Shown piece after piece: positions 7,053 to 16,095 of a DNA stretch of 42,722 nt (the first letter of the stretch is position 1; the number at the start of each line of letters is the position of its first letter). Origin of the DNA: Lachnospiraceae bacterium (GTDB lineage: Bacteria; Bacillota; Clostridia; Lachnospirales; Lachnospiraceae); the NCBI GenBank assembly GCA_910574285.1, contig CAJTAL010000039.1, forward strand, positions 1-42,722. The letters are read 5' to 3'. A program made the position numbers and the translations under genes. The notes below the pieces were generated by a model. It had not been told where the DNA came from, ran no database searches, and saw only the letters and a program-made list of their open reading frames with translations.

Positions 7053-8015
7053 GTGAGAGTAAACACAAAAAAGGCTGATAAGCCGAAAGGGAATTTTCTG
7101 AGCCGGCTGAAAGCGAACAAGGAGCTGCTTATCTTAAGTATGCCGGGGGCAATCTGGTTTCTGTTTTTTGCATACCTGCCGCTGTTCGGTATCCTGGTAG
7201 CATTTAAGAAATTCCGATTGTCCGGAGACGGATTCTTCTACAATTTATTTACAAGCGAGACCGTCTGGTTTGACAATTTCAAATTCCTGTTCAGCAGCGG
7301 CGATGCATGGATCATTGTAAGGAACACAGTACTTTACAACTTTACATTCATCATACTCGGCGTGGCGGTGCCGGTAGTACTTGCATTACTGCTGAATGAG
7401 ATCAAGAACAAAGGGATGATGAAGATCTACCAGAGCTCGATGTTCCTGCCGTATTTTCTGTCTTGGGTAGTTGTAAGTTATTGTGTATTTGCATTCCTGA
7501 ATCCGGAAAAGGGCTATTTTAACGCGGTTATCCAGCAGTTCGGAGGAGAGCCTGTTTCCTGGTACACAGAGACGAAATTCTGGCCGTTTATCATTATCTT
7601 CATGAGCCAATGGAAGGGAATGGGGTATAACACGGTCGTCTATCTGGCGTCAATCTGCGGAATTGATAAGACTTACTATGAAGCGGCGGTTCTGGACGGG
7701 GCGACCAAATGGCAGCAGATCAAATATATTACGCTGCCGCTTCTGAAGCCGGTAATCACGATTCTGCTCATCATGTCCGTGGGAGGAATATTCAAAGCAG
7801 ACTTCGGATTGTTCTATCAATTGCCGAAGAATTCCGGGCCGCTGTATCCGGTAACTAATGTACTTGATACATACATTTTCCGGGCGCTTAAGACAAGCGG
7901 TGAGATCGGCATGAGTTCCGCGGCGGCGCTGTTCCAGTCTACGGTTGGATTCGTATTGATTATGATCGCGAATAAGATCGTATCAAAGGTTGATAATGAA
8001 AACGCATTATTCTAG
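7053..8015 (+). CDS. Sugar ABC transporter permease, LplB-type
   Basis: The protein has 320 residues from GTG 7053, which has GGAGGG about 7 bases upstream. An ATG at 7008 in the same frame would run through the end of the DUF3847 gene and is unlikely. About six membrane segments are visible, and the EAA loop (EAAVLDGATKWQQIKYITLPLL) contacts the ATPase. It belongs to the binding-protein-dependent carbohydrate permeases (LplB/YteP group). No ATPase gene is present in the cluster; in Firmicutes these systems share a general MsmX-like ATPase encoded elsewhere. It is the first gene of the mannoside operon. Confidence 0.9.
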   Translation: MRVNTKKADKPKGNFLSRLKANKELLILSMPGAIWFLFFAYLPLFGILVAFKKFRLSGDGFFYNLFTSETVWFDNFKFLFSSGDAWIIVRNTVLYNFTFIILGVAVPVVLALLLNEIKNKGMMKIYQSSMFLPYFLSWVVVSYCVFAFLNPEKGYFNAVIQQFGGEPVSWYTETKFWPFIIIFMSQWKGMGYNTVVYLASICGIDKTYYEAAVLDGATKWQQIKYITLPLLKPVITILLIMSVGGIFKADFGLFYQLPKNSGPLYPVTNVLDTYIFRALKTSGEIGMSSAAALFQSTVGFVLIMIANKIVSKVDNENALF

Positions 8016-8030
8016 AAGGGGGGGACGAAC

Positions 8031-8993
8031 ATGGCGGGCAAAGTAATGTCTAAAAGAAAAATGGAAAAAAGAATTAAAAAGATAGAGGCAGAGGAATGCA
8101 GATATAATCAGATCAAAACGCCGACGAATATTATATTCAACATATTGCTGACCGTATTGTCGTTGATCTGTGTGATTCCGTTCATCTTTGTCATCATCAT
8201 CTCATTTACGGACGAGGCTTCACTGTCGATGAACGGATACCGGTTTATTCCGGAAAAGTTGAGCTTCTATGCTTATGAATATATCATAAGCGCCGGAGAA
8301 AATATCTTAAGAAGTTACGGTGTGACAATTTTTATCACGATCGTCGGAACCATCATCGGATTGCTGCTGACAGGTACTTACGCATATGCGCTGTCCAGGA
8401 AGACATACGCGTACCGTAAATTCTTTACGACTGTAATCACGATCCCGATGCTGTTCAGCGGCGGTATGATCGCGAATTACCTGATCGTAACCAAGGTACT
8501 TATGTTAAAAGATTCTCTCTGGGCGCTGATCTTGCCTCTCTGTCTGAATTCGTTTAACATCATTGTGCTCCGGACATTTTTTAAGACGAGTATTCCGGAT
8601 GCGGTGGTAGAATCAGCCAAGATTGACGGGGCGTCCGAGTGGAGGCTTTTCTTCCAGATCGTGATTCCGATGGCGCTTCCGGGACTCGCGACGATCGGTC
8701 TGTTCCTGACGCTGGGATACTGGAACGACTGGTTTAACGCTATGATGTATATGGACAATAAGGACTTGATCCCGCTGCAATATCTGCTGATTCAGATCGA
8801 AAGCTCGATCGACTGGCTTGCGAATAATAAGGCCACGATGGGAGTCGACGGGATTACGGCGGCGGCGAATATGCCAAAAGAGACGATTAAGATGGCAATC
8901 GTAGTGATTTCCACGTTACCGATTATTTTTGCGTACCCATTCTTCCAGAGATATTTTGTGAATGGATTGACAGTTGGGGCAGTAAAAGAGTAG
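8031..8993 (+). CDS. Sugar ABC transporter permease, LplC/YtcP-type
   Basis: The protein has 320 residues with about six membrane segments and the EAA loop ESAKIDGASEWRLFFQIVIPMALPG. The basic N-terminus (SKRKMEKRIKKIEAEE) stays in the cytoplasm. It is the second half of the heterodimeric channel with the preceding permease, 15 bases downstream behind a GGGGGGG-rich site. The pair with the following binding protein forms a complete importer except for the ATPase. Confidence 0.9.
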   Translation: MAGKVMSKRKMEKRIKKIEAEECRYNQIKTPTNIIFNILLTVLSLICVIPFIFVIIISFTDEASLSMNGYRFIPEKLSFYAYEYIISAGENILRSYGVTIFITIVGTIIGLLLTGTYAYALSRKTYAYRKFFTTVITIPMLFSGGMIANYLIVTKVLMLKDSLWALILPLCLNSFNIIVLRTFFKTSIPDAVVESAKIDGASEWRLFFQIVIPMALPGLATIGLFLTLGYWNDWFNAMMYMDNKDLIPLQYLLIQIESSIDWLANNKATMGVDGITAAANMPKETIKMAIVVISTLPIIFAYPFFQRYFVNGLTVGAVKE

Positions 8994-9014
8994 AATTAGA
9001 AAGGAGAATATATC

Positions 9015-10508
9015 ATGAAGTTTAATATGTTTAAAAGATTTGCAGCGGCGGGCCTTGCGGCGGTGATGACAGCAGGTCTGCTGGCCGGATGCGGCGGGAA
9101 AAAAGCAGAGACGAATTCCAGCGGAGACGAGGTTGTAGAACTTACCTGGTGGCAGATTGGCGACGCCCAGAAAGACCAGGATCAGGTTCTCGATAAGGTG
9201 AATGAATATATATCCGAGAAGATCGGTGTAAAACTGAAAGTCAATACGGCAGGCTGGGGTGATTATGACCAGAAAATGCAGGTTGTGATCAATACAGGCG
9301 ACGACTGGGATCTGTGTTTTACCTGCTCCTGGGCGAATAATTATCTTCAGAATGCCAATAAGGGCGCGTTCCTTCAGATAGATGATTATATCAAAGATAC
9401 GGAGATGTACAAGACCATCGACGAGCGTTTCTGGGAGGCGGCAAAAGTACAGGATAAGACCTATGGCGTTCCAAGTGAAAAAGAGATCGGAAGTATGCCT
9501 ATGTGGGTATTTACCAAGGAGTATGTTGATAAATATGATGTTCCGGTAGACGAGATACATAGCCTGGAAGACTTAGAGCCGTGGCTTGAGCTTATTAAAG
9601 AGAAGGAGAAGGACGTAGTGCCGATGTACCTCACCAGCAGCTATTCCGCTCCCATCTATATGGATCTGATTCAGAATCCGGTGGACATCGAATATGGCGA
9701 CGATACACTGACGGTAAAGAATGTGTTCGAGACAGAGAAGATGAAATCTACCCTGGATACAATGCGCAAATATTATCTGGCAGGTTATATTAATAAGGAC
9801 GCAGCTACGGCGTCAGACGACAAGGCTGTAAAGCGCTTCGTGACAAAGGGCGACGGCCAGCCGTATGCCGAACTGGTATGGGGGAAAGATCTTGGATATG
9901 AAGTAGTGGCGACGCCGATTATGGATACCTATGTGACGAATCTCTCCGCCCGCGGCGCTCTTACGGCTATTAACGCACAGACGAAGCATCCGGAAAAAGC
10001 GGTGGAACTGTTGAACCTGATCAACACGGACGAGTATCTCAGGAATCTGCTGAACTATGGCATCGAAGGAGAGCACTGGGATAAGGTGGAGGTTCCGGCC
10101 GATGAAGCGGCGGAGGCTGAAGGAAAGCCATATGTATACGAGAACAAGATTAAGCTGAATGAAGAGACAAGGAAGAATTATTCCGTATCCTACTGGGTAC
10201 AGGGCGGACTGTTTAATACCTATGTACTGGAGAACGAGCCGGTTGACAAATGGGCGACCTTCAAAGAGTTCAACGATTCGTCAGTTGAGGCGCCGTCCTT
10301 TGGATTTGATTTCGATCTTGAGCCGGTGAGTACAGAGGTGGCCGGATTTGGAAACGTACTGGATGAGTTCGGGAAATCTCTGTATACAGGAAGCGTTGAT
10401 CCGGAGGAATATCTGCCGAAGCTTCAGGAAAAATTAGAAGCGACAGGAATTGATAAGGTTATCGAAGAGATGCAGAAGCAGATCGACGAGTGGAAAGAAG
10501 CGAAATAA
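9015..10508 (+). CDS. Carbohydrate-binding lipoprotein of the ABC importer
   Basis: The protein has 497 residues, with a lipoprotein signal: a basic start, a hydrophobic core and the lipobox LLAGC with Cys26 as the lipid anchor. The mature part is a family 1-like extracellular solute-binding protein of the large LplA type (LTWWQIGDAQKDQDQVLDKV...). It should capture oligosaccharides outside the membrane and hand them to the two permeases. Neighbouring GH2 and GH5 genes suggest manno- or gluco-mannooligosaccharides as ligand; this is inference. AAAGGAGA precedes ATG 9015. Confidence 0.9.
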   Translation: MKFNMFKRFAAAGLAAVMTAGLLAGCGGKKAETNSSGDEVVELTWWQIGDAQKDQDQVLDKVNEYISEKIGVKLKVNTAGWGDYDQKMQVVINTGDDWDLCFTCSWANNYLQNANKGAFLQIDDYIKDTEMYKTIDERFWEAAKVQDKTYGVPSEKEIGSMPMWVFTKEYVDKYDVPVDEIHSLEDLEPWLELIKEKEKDVVPMYLTSSYSAPIYMDLIQNPVDIEYGDDTLTVKNVFETEKMKSTLDTMRKYYLAGYINKDAATASDDKAVKRFVTKGDGQPYAELVWGKDLGYEVVATPIMDTYVTNLSARGALTAINAQTKHPEKAVELLNLINTDEYLRNLLNYGIEGEHWDKVEVPADEAAEAEGKPYVYENKIKLNEETRKNYSVSYWVQGGLFNTYVLENEPVDKWATFKEFNDSSVEAPSFGFDFDLEPVSTEVAGFGNVLDEFGKSLYTGSVDPEEYLPKLQEKLEATGIDKVIEEMQKQIDEWKEAK

Positions 10509-10582
10509 AGTAAGTAATTGAAAAAAGTAAGTAATCGAAGAAAGGCAGTTCTTAGATCATGTTAGAAAGAACTGTCTTTCTT
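10507..10582 (+). terminator. Direct repeat and hairpin between importer and enzyme genes
   Basis: Two copies of AAAGTAAGTAAT(T/C)GAA (10507-10522 and 10524-10539) are followed by a 16-bp stem, AAGAAAGGCAGTTCTT (10538-10553) with AAGAACTGTCTTTCTT (10567-10582). There is no T run. Such a hairpin behind a binding-protein gene often stabilises the upstream mRNA and lowers expression of the downstream genes. Confidence 0.55.
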
Positions 10583-10613
10583 ACAAGAGATGGGAGAGAA
10601 GGGTGAATGACAG

Positions 10614-11678
10614 ATGGAAAACAGGAGGAATTTACTTCGTTTAACCGGGAGTATGCAGCAGGTCATGAATGTTCGTCCCGTGACCTATGATGAAGGAAGA
10701 GCCAGGGGGATGAAAGCATACGAGGTAAAAAACGGTCCTCTGAGATTCACGGTGACGGCGGATAAGTGTATGGATATCGCGGATGTCTCTTTTCTGGGGC
10801 ATAATATCAGCTTCTTATCGAAACCGGGACTGATGGGGCGGAATCATTATGATACGAACGGGGCGGAAGCACAGCGGAGTATTATGGGCGGAATGTTATT
10901 TACCTGCGGTCTTGAGAATATCTGCGCCCCCTGCCGTGTTGACGGCAAAGAATATCCTATGCATGGAAGAATACGCACGACTCCGGCGGAGCATGTGTGC
11001 GCCGACGCCTGCTGGGAAGGCGATGACTATACGGTAACGCTGTCGGGAGAGATGCGGGAGGCAGAGCTGTTCGGGGAAAATCTCGTGCTTCGGAGGAAGA
11101 TTACGACCCTGTACGGACAGAACCGTATCTGTATTGAGGATGAGATTACAAATGAAGGCTTCCGAACGGAGCCAATGATGCTGCTGTATCATATGAATGT
11201 CGGATATCCCTTGCTGTGCGAAGATTCCGAGATTGTGATACCGACCAGAAAGGTAACTCCAAGAGACGAGACGGCGGCGATGAATGTTACGGGATGGAAC
11301 AAGATGGAGGCGCCGAAGGATAATGAACCGGAGTATGTATTCCTGCATGAGATGGCGGCGGATAAGGAGGGTAATACATTTGCCGCGATCATCAATGAAG
11401 GGTTGGGGATCGGCTTGAAAATAGAGTATAATCTCAGGGAGCTTCCCTATTTTATGCAGTGGAAATCCATCGCGTCAGGAGATTACGTCGTTGGACTGGA
11501 ACCGGCGAATTCCAGTGTCTACGGGAAACCATACCATATAAGAGAAGGAAGTCTGCATCAGATGAAGCCGTTTACTTCAGAGAAGAAACGGATAGTTCTG
11601 ACATTCCTTGAAGGAGAGCAGCTTAAGCAGATAAAAAGAGAGACAAAAAATCTGACAGACGATAAATCACTGAAGTAG
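10614..11678 (+). CDS. DUF4432 aldose 1-epimerase-like protein
   Basis: The protein has 354 residues and resembles the galactose-mutarotase-like beta-sandwich family DUF4432 (LRFTVTADKCMDIADVSFLGHNISFLS, PMHGRIRTTPAEHV, MLLYHMNVGYPLL). Members are expected to interconvert sugar anomers or related hexose derivatives; active-site His residues are visible in PMHGR and LLYHMN. It lies between the importer and the isomerase gene, so it may convert mannose anomers before isomerisation. The specific substrate is inferred only from context. Confidence 0.85.
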   Translation: MENRRNLLRLTGSMQQVMNVRPVTYDEGRARGMKAYEVKNGPLRFTVTADKCMDIADVSFLGHNISFLSKPGLMGRNHYDTNGAEAQRSIMGGMLFTCGLENICAPCRVDGKEYPMHGRIRTTPAEHVCADACWEGDDYTVTLSGEMREAELFGENLVLRRKITTLYGQNRICIEDEITNEGFRTEPMMLLYHMNVGYPLLCEDSEIVIPTRKVTPRDETAAMNVTGWNKMEAPKDNEPEYVFLHEMAADKEGNTFAAIINEGLGIGLKIEYNLRELPYFMQWKSIASGDYVVGLEPANSSVYGKPYHIREGSLHQMKPFTSEKKRIVLTFLEGEQLKQIKRETKNLTDDKSLK

Positions 11679-11746
11679 TATTATCGTCAGAAGGGCAATC
11701 GTTACGCAGGAAAAGCAGATAATAATGTGATAAGGAGAGAAGAAGA

Positions 11747-12427
11747 ATGAAACGATCAAAAATTAACGCAGAGATTAAGCATATGGAAGAGATGATAAAG
11801 GCACATGGTTTTGAGATACCTCCGTTTTGTAAATGGTCTGCAAAGGAATGGGAGACGAAGGGGGCAGAATACGACGAGATCCGGGATAATATGCTTGGAT
11901 GGGATATCACGGACTATGGACTTGGCAGATTCGACGAGGTAGGGTTCTCGCTTATTACGATCCGAAACGGGAACCTGAAACTGGATAAATATACGAAGAC
12001 CTATGCGGAGAAGCTCCTTCTTGTGAAGGAAGGACAGATGGCGCCCATGCATTTCCACTGGAACAAGATGGAGGATATCATCAACAGAGGCGGCGGCAAT
12101 GTATTGATTACTGTTTATAATTCCACGAAAGACGGCGGGTTTGCAGACACGGATGTCACGGTGAATTGTGACGGACGCGAATTTACGGTTCCGGCGGGAA
12201 CAAAAGTAAGATTAACGCCGGGAGAGAGTATTACGATTTATCCGTATATGTATCATGACTTTCATGTAGAAGAGGGCGGAGGAGACGTACTGCTTGGGGA
12301 AGTATCCATGTGTAATGATGACGAGCATGACAACCGTTTCTATGAACCTATAGGGCGTTTCCCAGAGATCGAGGAAGACGAGGAACCGTATCGGTTATTG
12401 TGTAACGAATACCCGAAAGCAGAGTAG
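11747..12427 (+). CDS. D-lyxose/D-mannose ketol-isomerase
   Basis: The protein has 226 residues, the usual length for the cupin-type D-lyxose isomerase family. The metal site is visible as His102-x-His104 and Glu109 (PMHFHWNKMED), with a further His near residue 170 (YMYHDFH). Known members isomerise D-lyxose to D-xylulose and D-mannose to D-fructose. Next to a beta-mannosidase the second reaction is the more likely physiological one, giving fructose for glycolysis. AAGGAGAG precedes ATG 11747, and the gene is in operon with its neighbours (gaps of 40 to 70 bases). Confidence 0.88.
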   Translation: MKRSKINAEIKHMEEMIKAHGFEIPPFCKWSAKEWETKGAEYDEIRDNMLGWDITDYGLGRFDEVGFSLITIRNGNLKLDKYTKTYAEKLLLVKEGQMAPMHFHWNKMEDIINRGGGNVLITVYNSTKDGGFADTDVTVNCDGREFTVPAGTKVRLTPGESITIYPYMYHDFHVEEGGGDVLLGEVSMCNDDEHDNRFYEPIGRFPEIEEDEEPYRLLCNEYPKAE

Positions 12428-12467
12428 AAGACATTATAAATGATCACAGATATAAGGAGGAGAGCAA

Positions 12468-14906
12468 GTGATACGGCAGATATTGAATGAGAATTGGCGG
12501 ATGCGGTGTATAGGGGAGGATTTTCAGCCGGCGGCGGTACCGGGGACGGTCTATACCGATTTGCTTCGTAACGGAAACATGGAGGATCCTTTCTGGAAGG
12601 ACAACGAGATTCGTGCGCTCTCCTTGATGGAGAAGGATTATGAATATGAGACCTGCTTTGATTTAGATGAAGATTTGCCTTCACAGGATAAGATATTGCT
12701 CCGGTTTGACGGTTTGGATACGATTGCCGATATCTATCTTAACCAGAAGCATGTGGGAAAGGCGTTTAACATGCACCGTGTCTGGGAGTATGACGTGACG
12801 CAGGATATTCGGGATAAGGAGAATATTCTGCGGGTCGTGCTGCATTCTCCGCTGAGATATATCAGAGAAGAATTTTCGAAATGCAGAACCATGGGATCGG
12901 AAGACGCGATGGACGGATTCGTCCACATCCGGAAAGCTCATTGTATGTTCGGATGGGACTGGGGAGCACACTTGCCGGACGCCGGGATTTTCCGTGAGGT
13001 GTCTCTGATCGGGGTGAAAGGTGCAAGACTGGACAGTGTTTATATCAGGCAGGAACATCTTGAAGAGAAGGTTGTACTGCATCTTCAGGTAGAGGACGAA
13101 TCCGTATCGGATCTGCCGAAGACGTCTTATACCGTAGAAATCACGTCTCCGGACGGAAGAACCCAGAGTTATCAGGATTCTCCGAAGGAAATCGGTATTG
13201 AGAAGCCTATGCTCTGGTGGCCCAATGGCTATGGAGAACAGCCGCTTTACACCGTTAAGGTGACGTTATATGCAGAAGGGGAGGCTGCCGATGTCTGGGA
13301 AAGAAGGATCGGTCTTCGGACTCTGACTATGAGGACGGACAAAGATGAGTGGGGAGCGCGTTTTGCTCACGAGGTGAACGGGGTGGCAATCTTTGCCATG
13401 GGAGCGGACTATATCCCGGAGGATCATCTTCTTGGAAGAGTGACGCCGGAAACGACCAGGAAACTTCTCAGGCAATGTGTTGCGGCGAATTATAACGCAG
13501 TCCGTGTATGGGGCGGCGGTTATTATCCGGACGACTGGTTCTATGATATCTGTGACGAGCTGGGGCTGATCGTATGGCAGGACTTTATGTTTGCCTGCGC
13601 CGTATATGAATTGACGCCGGAATTTAAGGCAAATATCCGCCAGGAATTTATTGATAATATAAAGCGTCTCCGGCACCATGCGTCGCTGGGACTCTGGTGC
13701 GGAAATAATGAGATGGAGATGTTTGTGGAGGAAGGGCACCACTGGGTGACCAAGAAGACGGAAGTGCGGGATTATATCATTATGTATGAGCAGATGATTC
13801 CGGAGATCTTAGAGGAGTACGACCCGCAGACCTTTTACTGGCCTGCAAGCCCTTCGTCGGGAGGAGCATTCGATGAGCCGAACAGTCCGGACAGAGGCGA
13901 CGTGCACTATTGGAAAGTGTGGCATGGGAACAGGCCGTTTTCCGAGTATCGCAAATACTTCTTCCGCTATGCATCTGAATTCGGGTTCCAGTCCTTTCCC
14001 GCCAGGAAGACGATCGAGACTTTCACGGATGACCCGAAGGATATGAATATCTTCTCGTATGTTATGGAAAAACATCAGAGGCAGTATGGCGCCAACGGGA
14101 AGATCATGAATTATATGCAGCAGATTTATCTGTATCCTTCGGATTTTGAAAATGTTATTTACGCCTCGCAGCTTCTGCAGGCAGATGCGATCAGGTACGG
14201 CGTGGAGCATTTCAGAAGGAACAGGGGGCGGTGTATGGGAGCGATCGTATGGCAGCTCAATGACTGCTGGCCGGTGGTTTCCTGGTCTTCCATTGATTAT
14301 TGCGGAAGGTGGAAAGCTTTGCATTATGCGGAGAAGCGGTTTTTTGCGCCGCTTATGATCTCCTGCCAGGAGGAGGGGATGATGACGCAGGAAGCCGATA
14401 TGAATCGCGAGCATTTTGAATTTGAAAAATCTGTCCGGCTGAATGTGGCGAACGAGACCAGGAAGGAACAGAGGGTTCAGGTCTCATGGGCGCTGCGGAA
14501 TGCAAAGGCGGAGATTTTATACGACGGGGGAACAAAGGAGCTTGAAGTTCCTGCGCTTTCCAGTATGTGGCTTGATAAGGTGCTTTTGCCAAAGGCTGAT
14601 ATCTTTTCAGAGTATGTAAGTTATGAACTGCGGCAGGAAGGCAAAGTTATATCCGAGGGAACCGTCATCTTCTCTTATCCAAAGTATTTCAGATATAAGG
14701 AGCCTGATCTTTCTTATCGTATGGAGGGGGATGAGATCATCGTATCGGCAAAGGCATACGCAAAAAGCGTAGAGATACAGAATGCGGCTGAAGATCTTGT
14801 GCTTTCGGATAATTATTTTGATATCAACGGCGGTGAGAAGCGGGTGAAGATTATTTCCGGGAAGGCGAAAGGCATCCGATTGAAGAGTGTGTATAATATC
14901 CGATGA
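12468..14906 (+). CDS. Beta-mannosidase, glycoside hydrolase family 2
   Basis: The protein has 812 residues and starts at GTG 12468 behind AAGGAGGAG. The layout is the GH2 one: a sugar-binding beta-sandwich (about 1-170), an immunoglobulin-like domain, the TIM barrel (about 300-600) and C-terminal beta domains. The acid/base is Glu415 in WCGNNE and the nucleophile is Glu504 in SEFGFQSFP, the pattern of bacterial beta-mannosidases rather than beta-galactosidases. There is no signal peptide, so it acts inside the cell on imported oligosaccharides and releases mannose. With the isomerase 40 bases upstream it forms a mannoside degradation pair. Confidence 0.92.
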   Translation: MIRQILNENWRMRCIGEDFQPAAVPGTVYTDLLRNGNMEDPFWKDNEIRALSLMEKDYEYETCFDLDEDLPSQDKILLRFDGLDTIADIYLNQKHVGKAFNMHRVWEYDVTQDIRDKENILRVVLHSPLRYIREEFSKCRTMGSEDAMDGFVHIRKAHCMFGWDWGAHLPDAGIFREVSLIGVKGARLDSVYIRQEHLEEKVVLHLQVEDESVSDLPKTSYTVEITSPDGRTQSYQDSPKEIGIEKPMLWWPNGYGEQPLYTVKVTLYAEGEAADVWERRIGLRTLTMRTDKDEWGARFAHEVNGVAIFAMGADYIPEDHLLGRVTPETTRKLLRQCVAANYNAVRVWGGGYYPDDWFYDICDELGLIVWQDFMFACAVYELTPEFKANIRQEFIDNIKRLRHHASLGLWCGNNEMEMFVEEGHHWVTKKTEVRDYIIMYEQMIPEILEEYDPQTFYWPASPSSGGAFDEPNSPDRGDVHYWKVWHGNRPFSEYRKYFFRYASEFGFQSFPARKTIETFTDDPKDMNIFSYVMEKHQRQYGANGKIMNYMQQIYLYPSDFENVIYASQLLQADAIRYGVEHFRRNRGRCMGAIVWQLNDCWPVVSWSSIDYCGRWKALHYAEKRFFAPLMISCQEEGMMTQEADMNREHFEFEKSVRLNVANETRKEQRVQVSWALRNAKAEILYDGGTKELEVPALSSMWLDKVLLPKADIFSEYVSYELRQEGKVISEGTVIFSYPKYFRYKEPDLSYRMEGDEIIVSAKAYAKSVEIQNAAEDLVLSDNYFDINGGEKRVKIISGKAKGIRLKSVYNIR

Positions 14907-14957
14907 CTGTTTTCTTTTTTTCATTGGGAATGTTGAAATGTATGTAAGGAGGGGCTT

Positions 14958-16085
14958 ATGAAAAACAAGAGAAAACAATTAATGTGTATCTTTGCCTGTA
15001 TCTTCCTGACGCTTGCCTGCTGTCTCGCGGCGTGCAGTAAGGGAGAAGAAGTACAGCCAAAGGAAGAGGAACAGGAGAAAATACAGGAATCCGGGGAAGA
15101 TATTGAAAAAGAGACGGATGTAAAAGAGGAACCGGAAAACGTGCAGGAAGAGGAGAAGGACTGGAGGGCGGAAGGTATGCTTCCGGCGCCTTCCGTCTGT
15201 GGGAAGCTTGCGGTTAAGGGTACGCAGCTCGTGGACCAGCAAGGGGAAGCGGTGCAGCTTCGGGGTATCAGTACACATGGTCTGGCATGGTTTCCGCAGT
15301 ATGTGAATGAAGAGCTTTTTGGCGAGTTACGCGAAGACTGGGGCGCTAATGTCATCCGTCTTGCCATGTATACGGCAGAATCGGGCGGATACTGCACGGA
15401 TGGAAATAAGGATGAACTGAAAAGTTTGATTCGGCGGGGAGTGGAATATGCAGTGAATCAGGATATGTATGTGATCGTGGACTGGCATATCCTATCTGAT
15501 AATAATCCGAATCAGTATAAGACAGAAGCTTTACAGTTCTTTGATGAGATGTCGAAAGAGTTCGCCGGCCATAATAATGTGATTTATGAGATCTGTAATG
15601 AACCAAACGGGGGTACTTCATGGGGGGAGATCAAATCATATGCTAACGAGGTTATCCCGGCTATTCGTGCCAATGATCCGGATGCGGTGATCCTGGTGGG
15701 AACGCCGAACTGGTCCCAGTATGTGAATGAGGCGGCGGCAGATCCGGTTACCGGGTTTGAGAATATCATGTATACGTTGCATTTCTATGCGGCGACGCAT
15801 ACGGATTCCCTGAGAAACACTATGGCAGAGGCTATCGGCGCCGGACTGCCGATATTCGTATCGGAGTACGGAATCTGCGACGCCAGCGGAAATGGAGGAA
15901 TCGACGAAGCTCAGGCCAATGCATGGGTGGAGATCATGGGTCAGTATCAGGTAAGCTATGTGGCGTGGAATCTTTCCAATAAGGAGGAGACTTCTGCTCT
16001 TATACGCAGTACTGTAGATAAGACATCGGGGTTCCAGGAAGAAGATATCAGTGATTCCGGCCGGTGGCTTCGGCAGGTTTTGTGA
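14958..16085 (+). CDS. GH5 endo-glycanase (cellulase/mannanase) lipoprotein
   Basis: The protein has 375 residues. The lipobox LAAC with Cys26 anchors it outside the membrane, and an acidic Glu/Lys-rich linker (about 27-72) spans the wall. The catalytic domain (about 78-375) is a GH5 barrel, most like subfamily 2 endoglucanases: RLAMYTAE, DWHILSDNNP, acid/base Glu215 in ICNEPNG and nucleophile Glu303 in SEYGICDASG. It should cut beta-1,4-glucan or glucomannan chains at the cell surface for the importer. Substrate preference cannot be read from sequence. Confidence 0.9.
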   Translation: MKNKRKQLMCIFACIFLTLACCLAACSKGEEVQPKEEEQEKIQESGEDIEKETDVKEEPENVQEEEKDWRAEGMLPAPSVCGKLAVKGTQLVDQQGEAVQLRGISTHGLAWFPQYVNEELFGELREDWGANVIRLAMYTAESGGYCTDGNKDELKSLIRRGVEYAVNQDMYVIVDWHILSDNNPNQYKTEALQFFDEMSKEFAGHNNVIYEICNEPNGGTSWGEIKSYANEVIPAIRANDPDAVILVGTPNWSQYVNEAAADPVTGFENIMYTLHFYAATHTDSLRNTMAEAIGAGLPIFVSEYGICDASGNGGIDEAQANAWVEIMGQYQVSYVAWNLSNKEETSALIRSTVDKTSGFQEEDISDSGRWLRQVL

Positions 16086-16095
16086 GGAAATCTAA

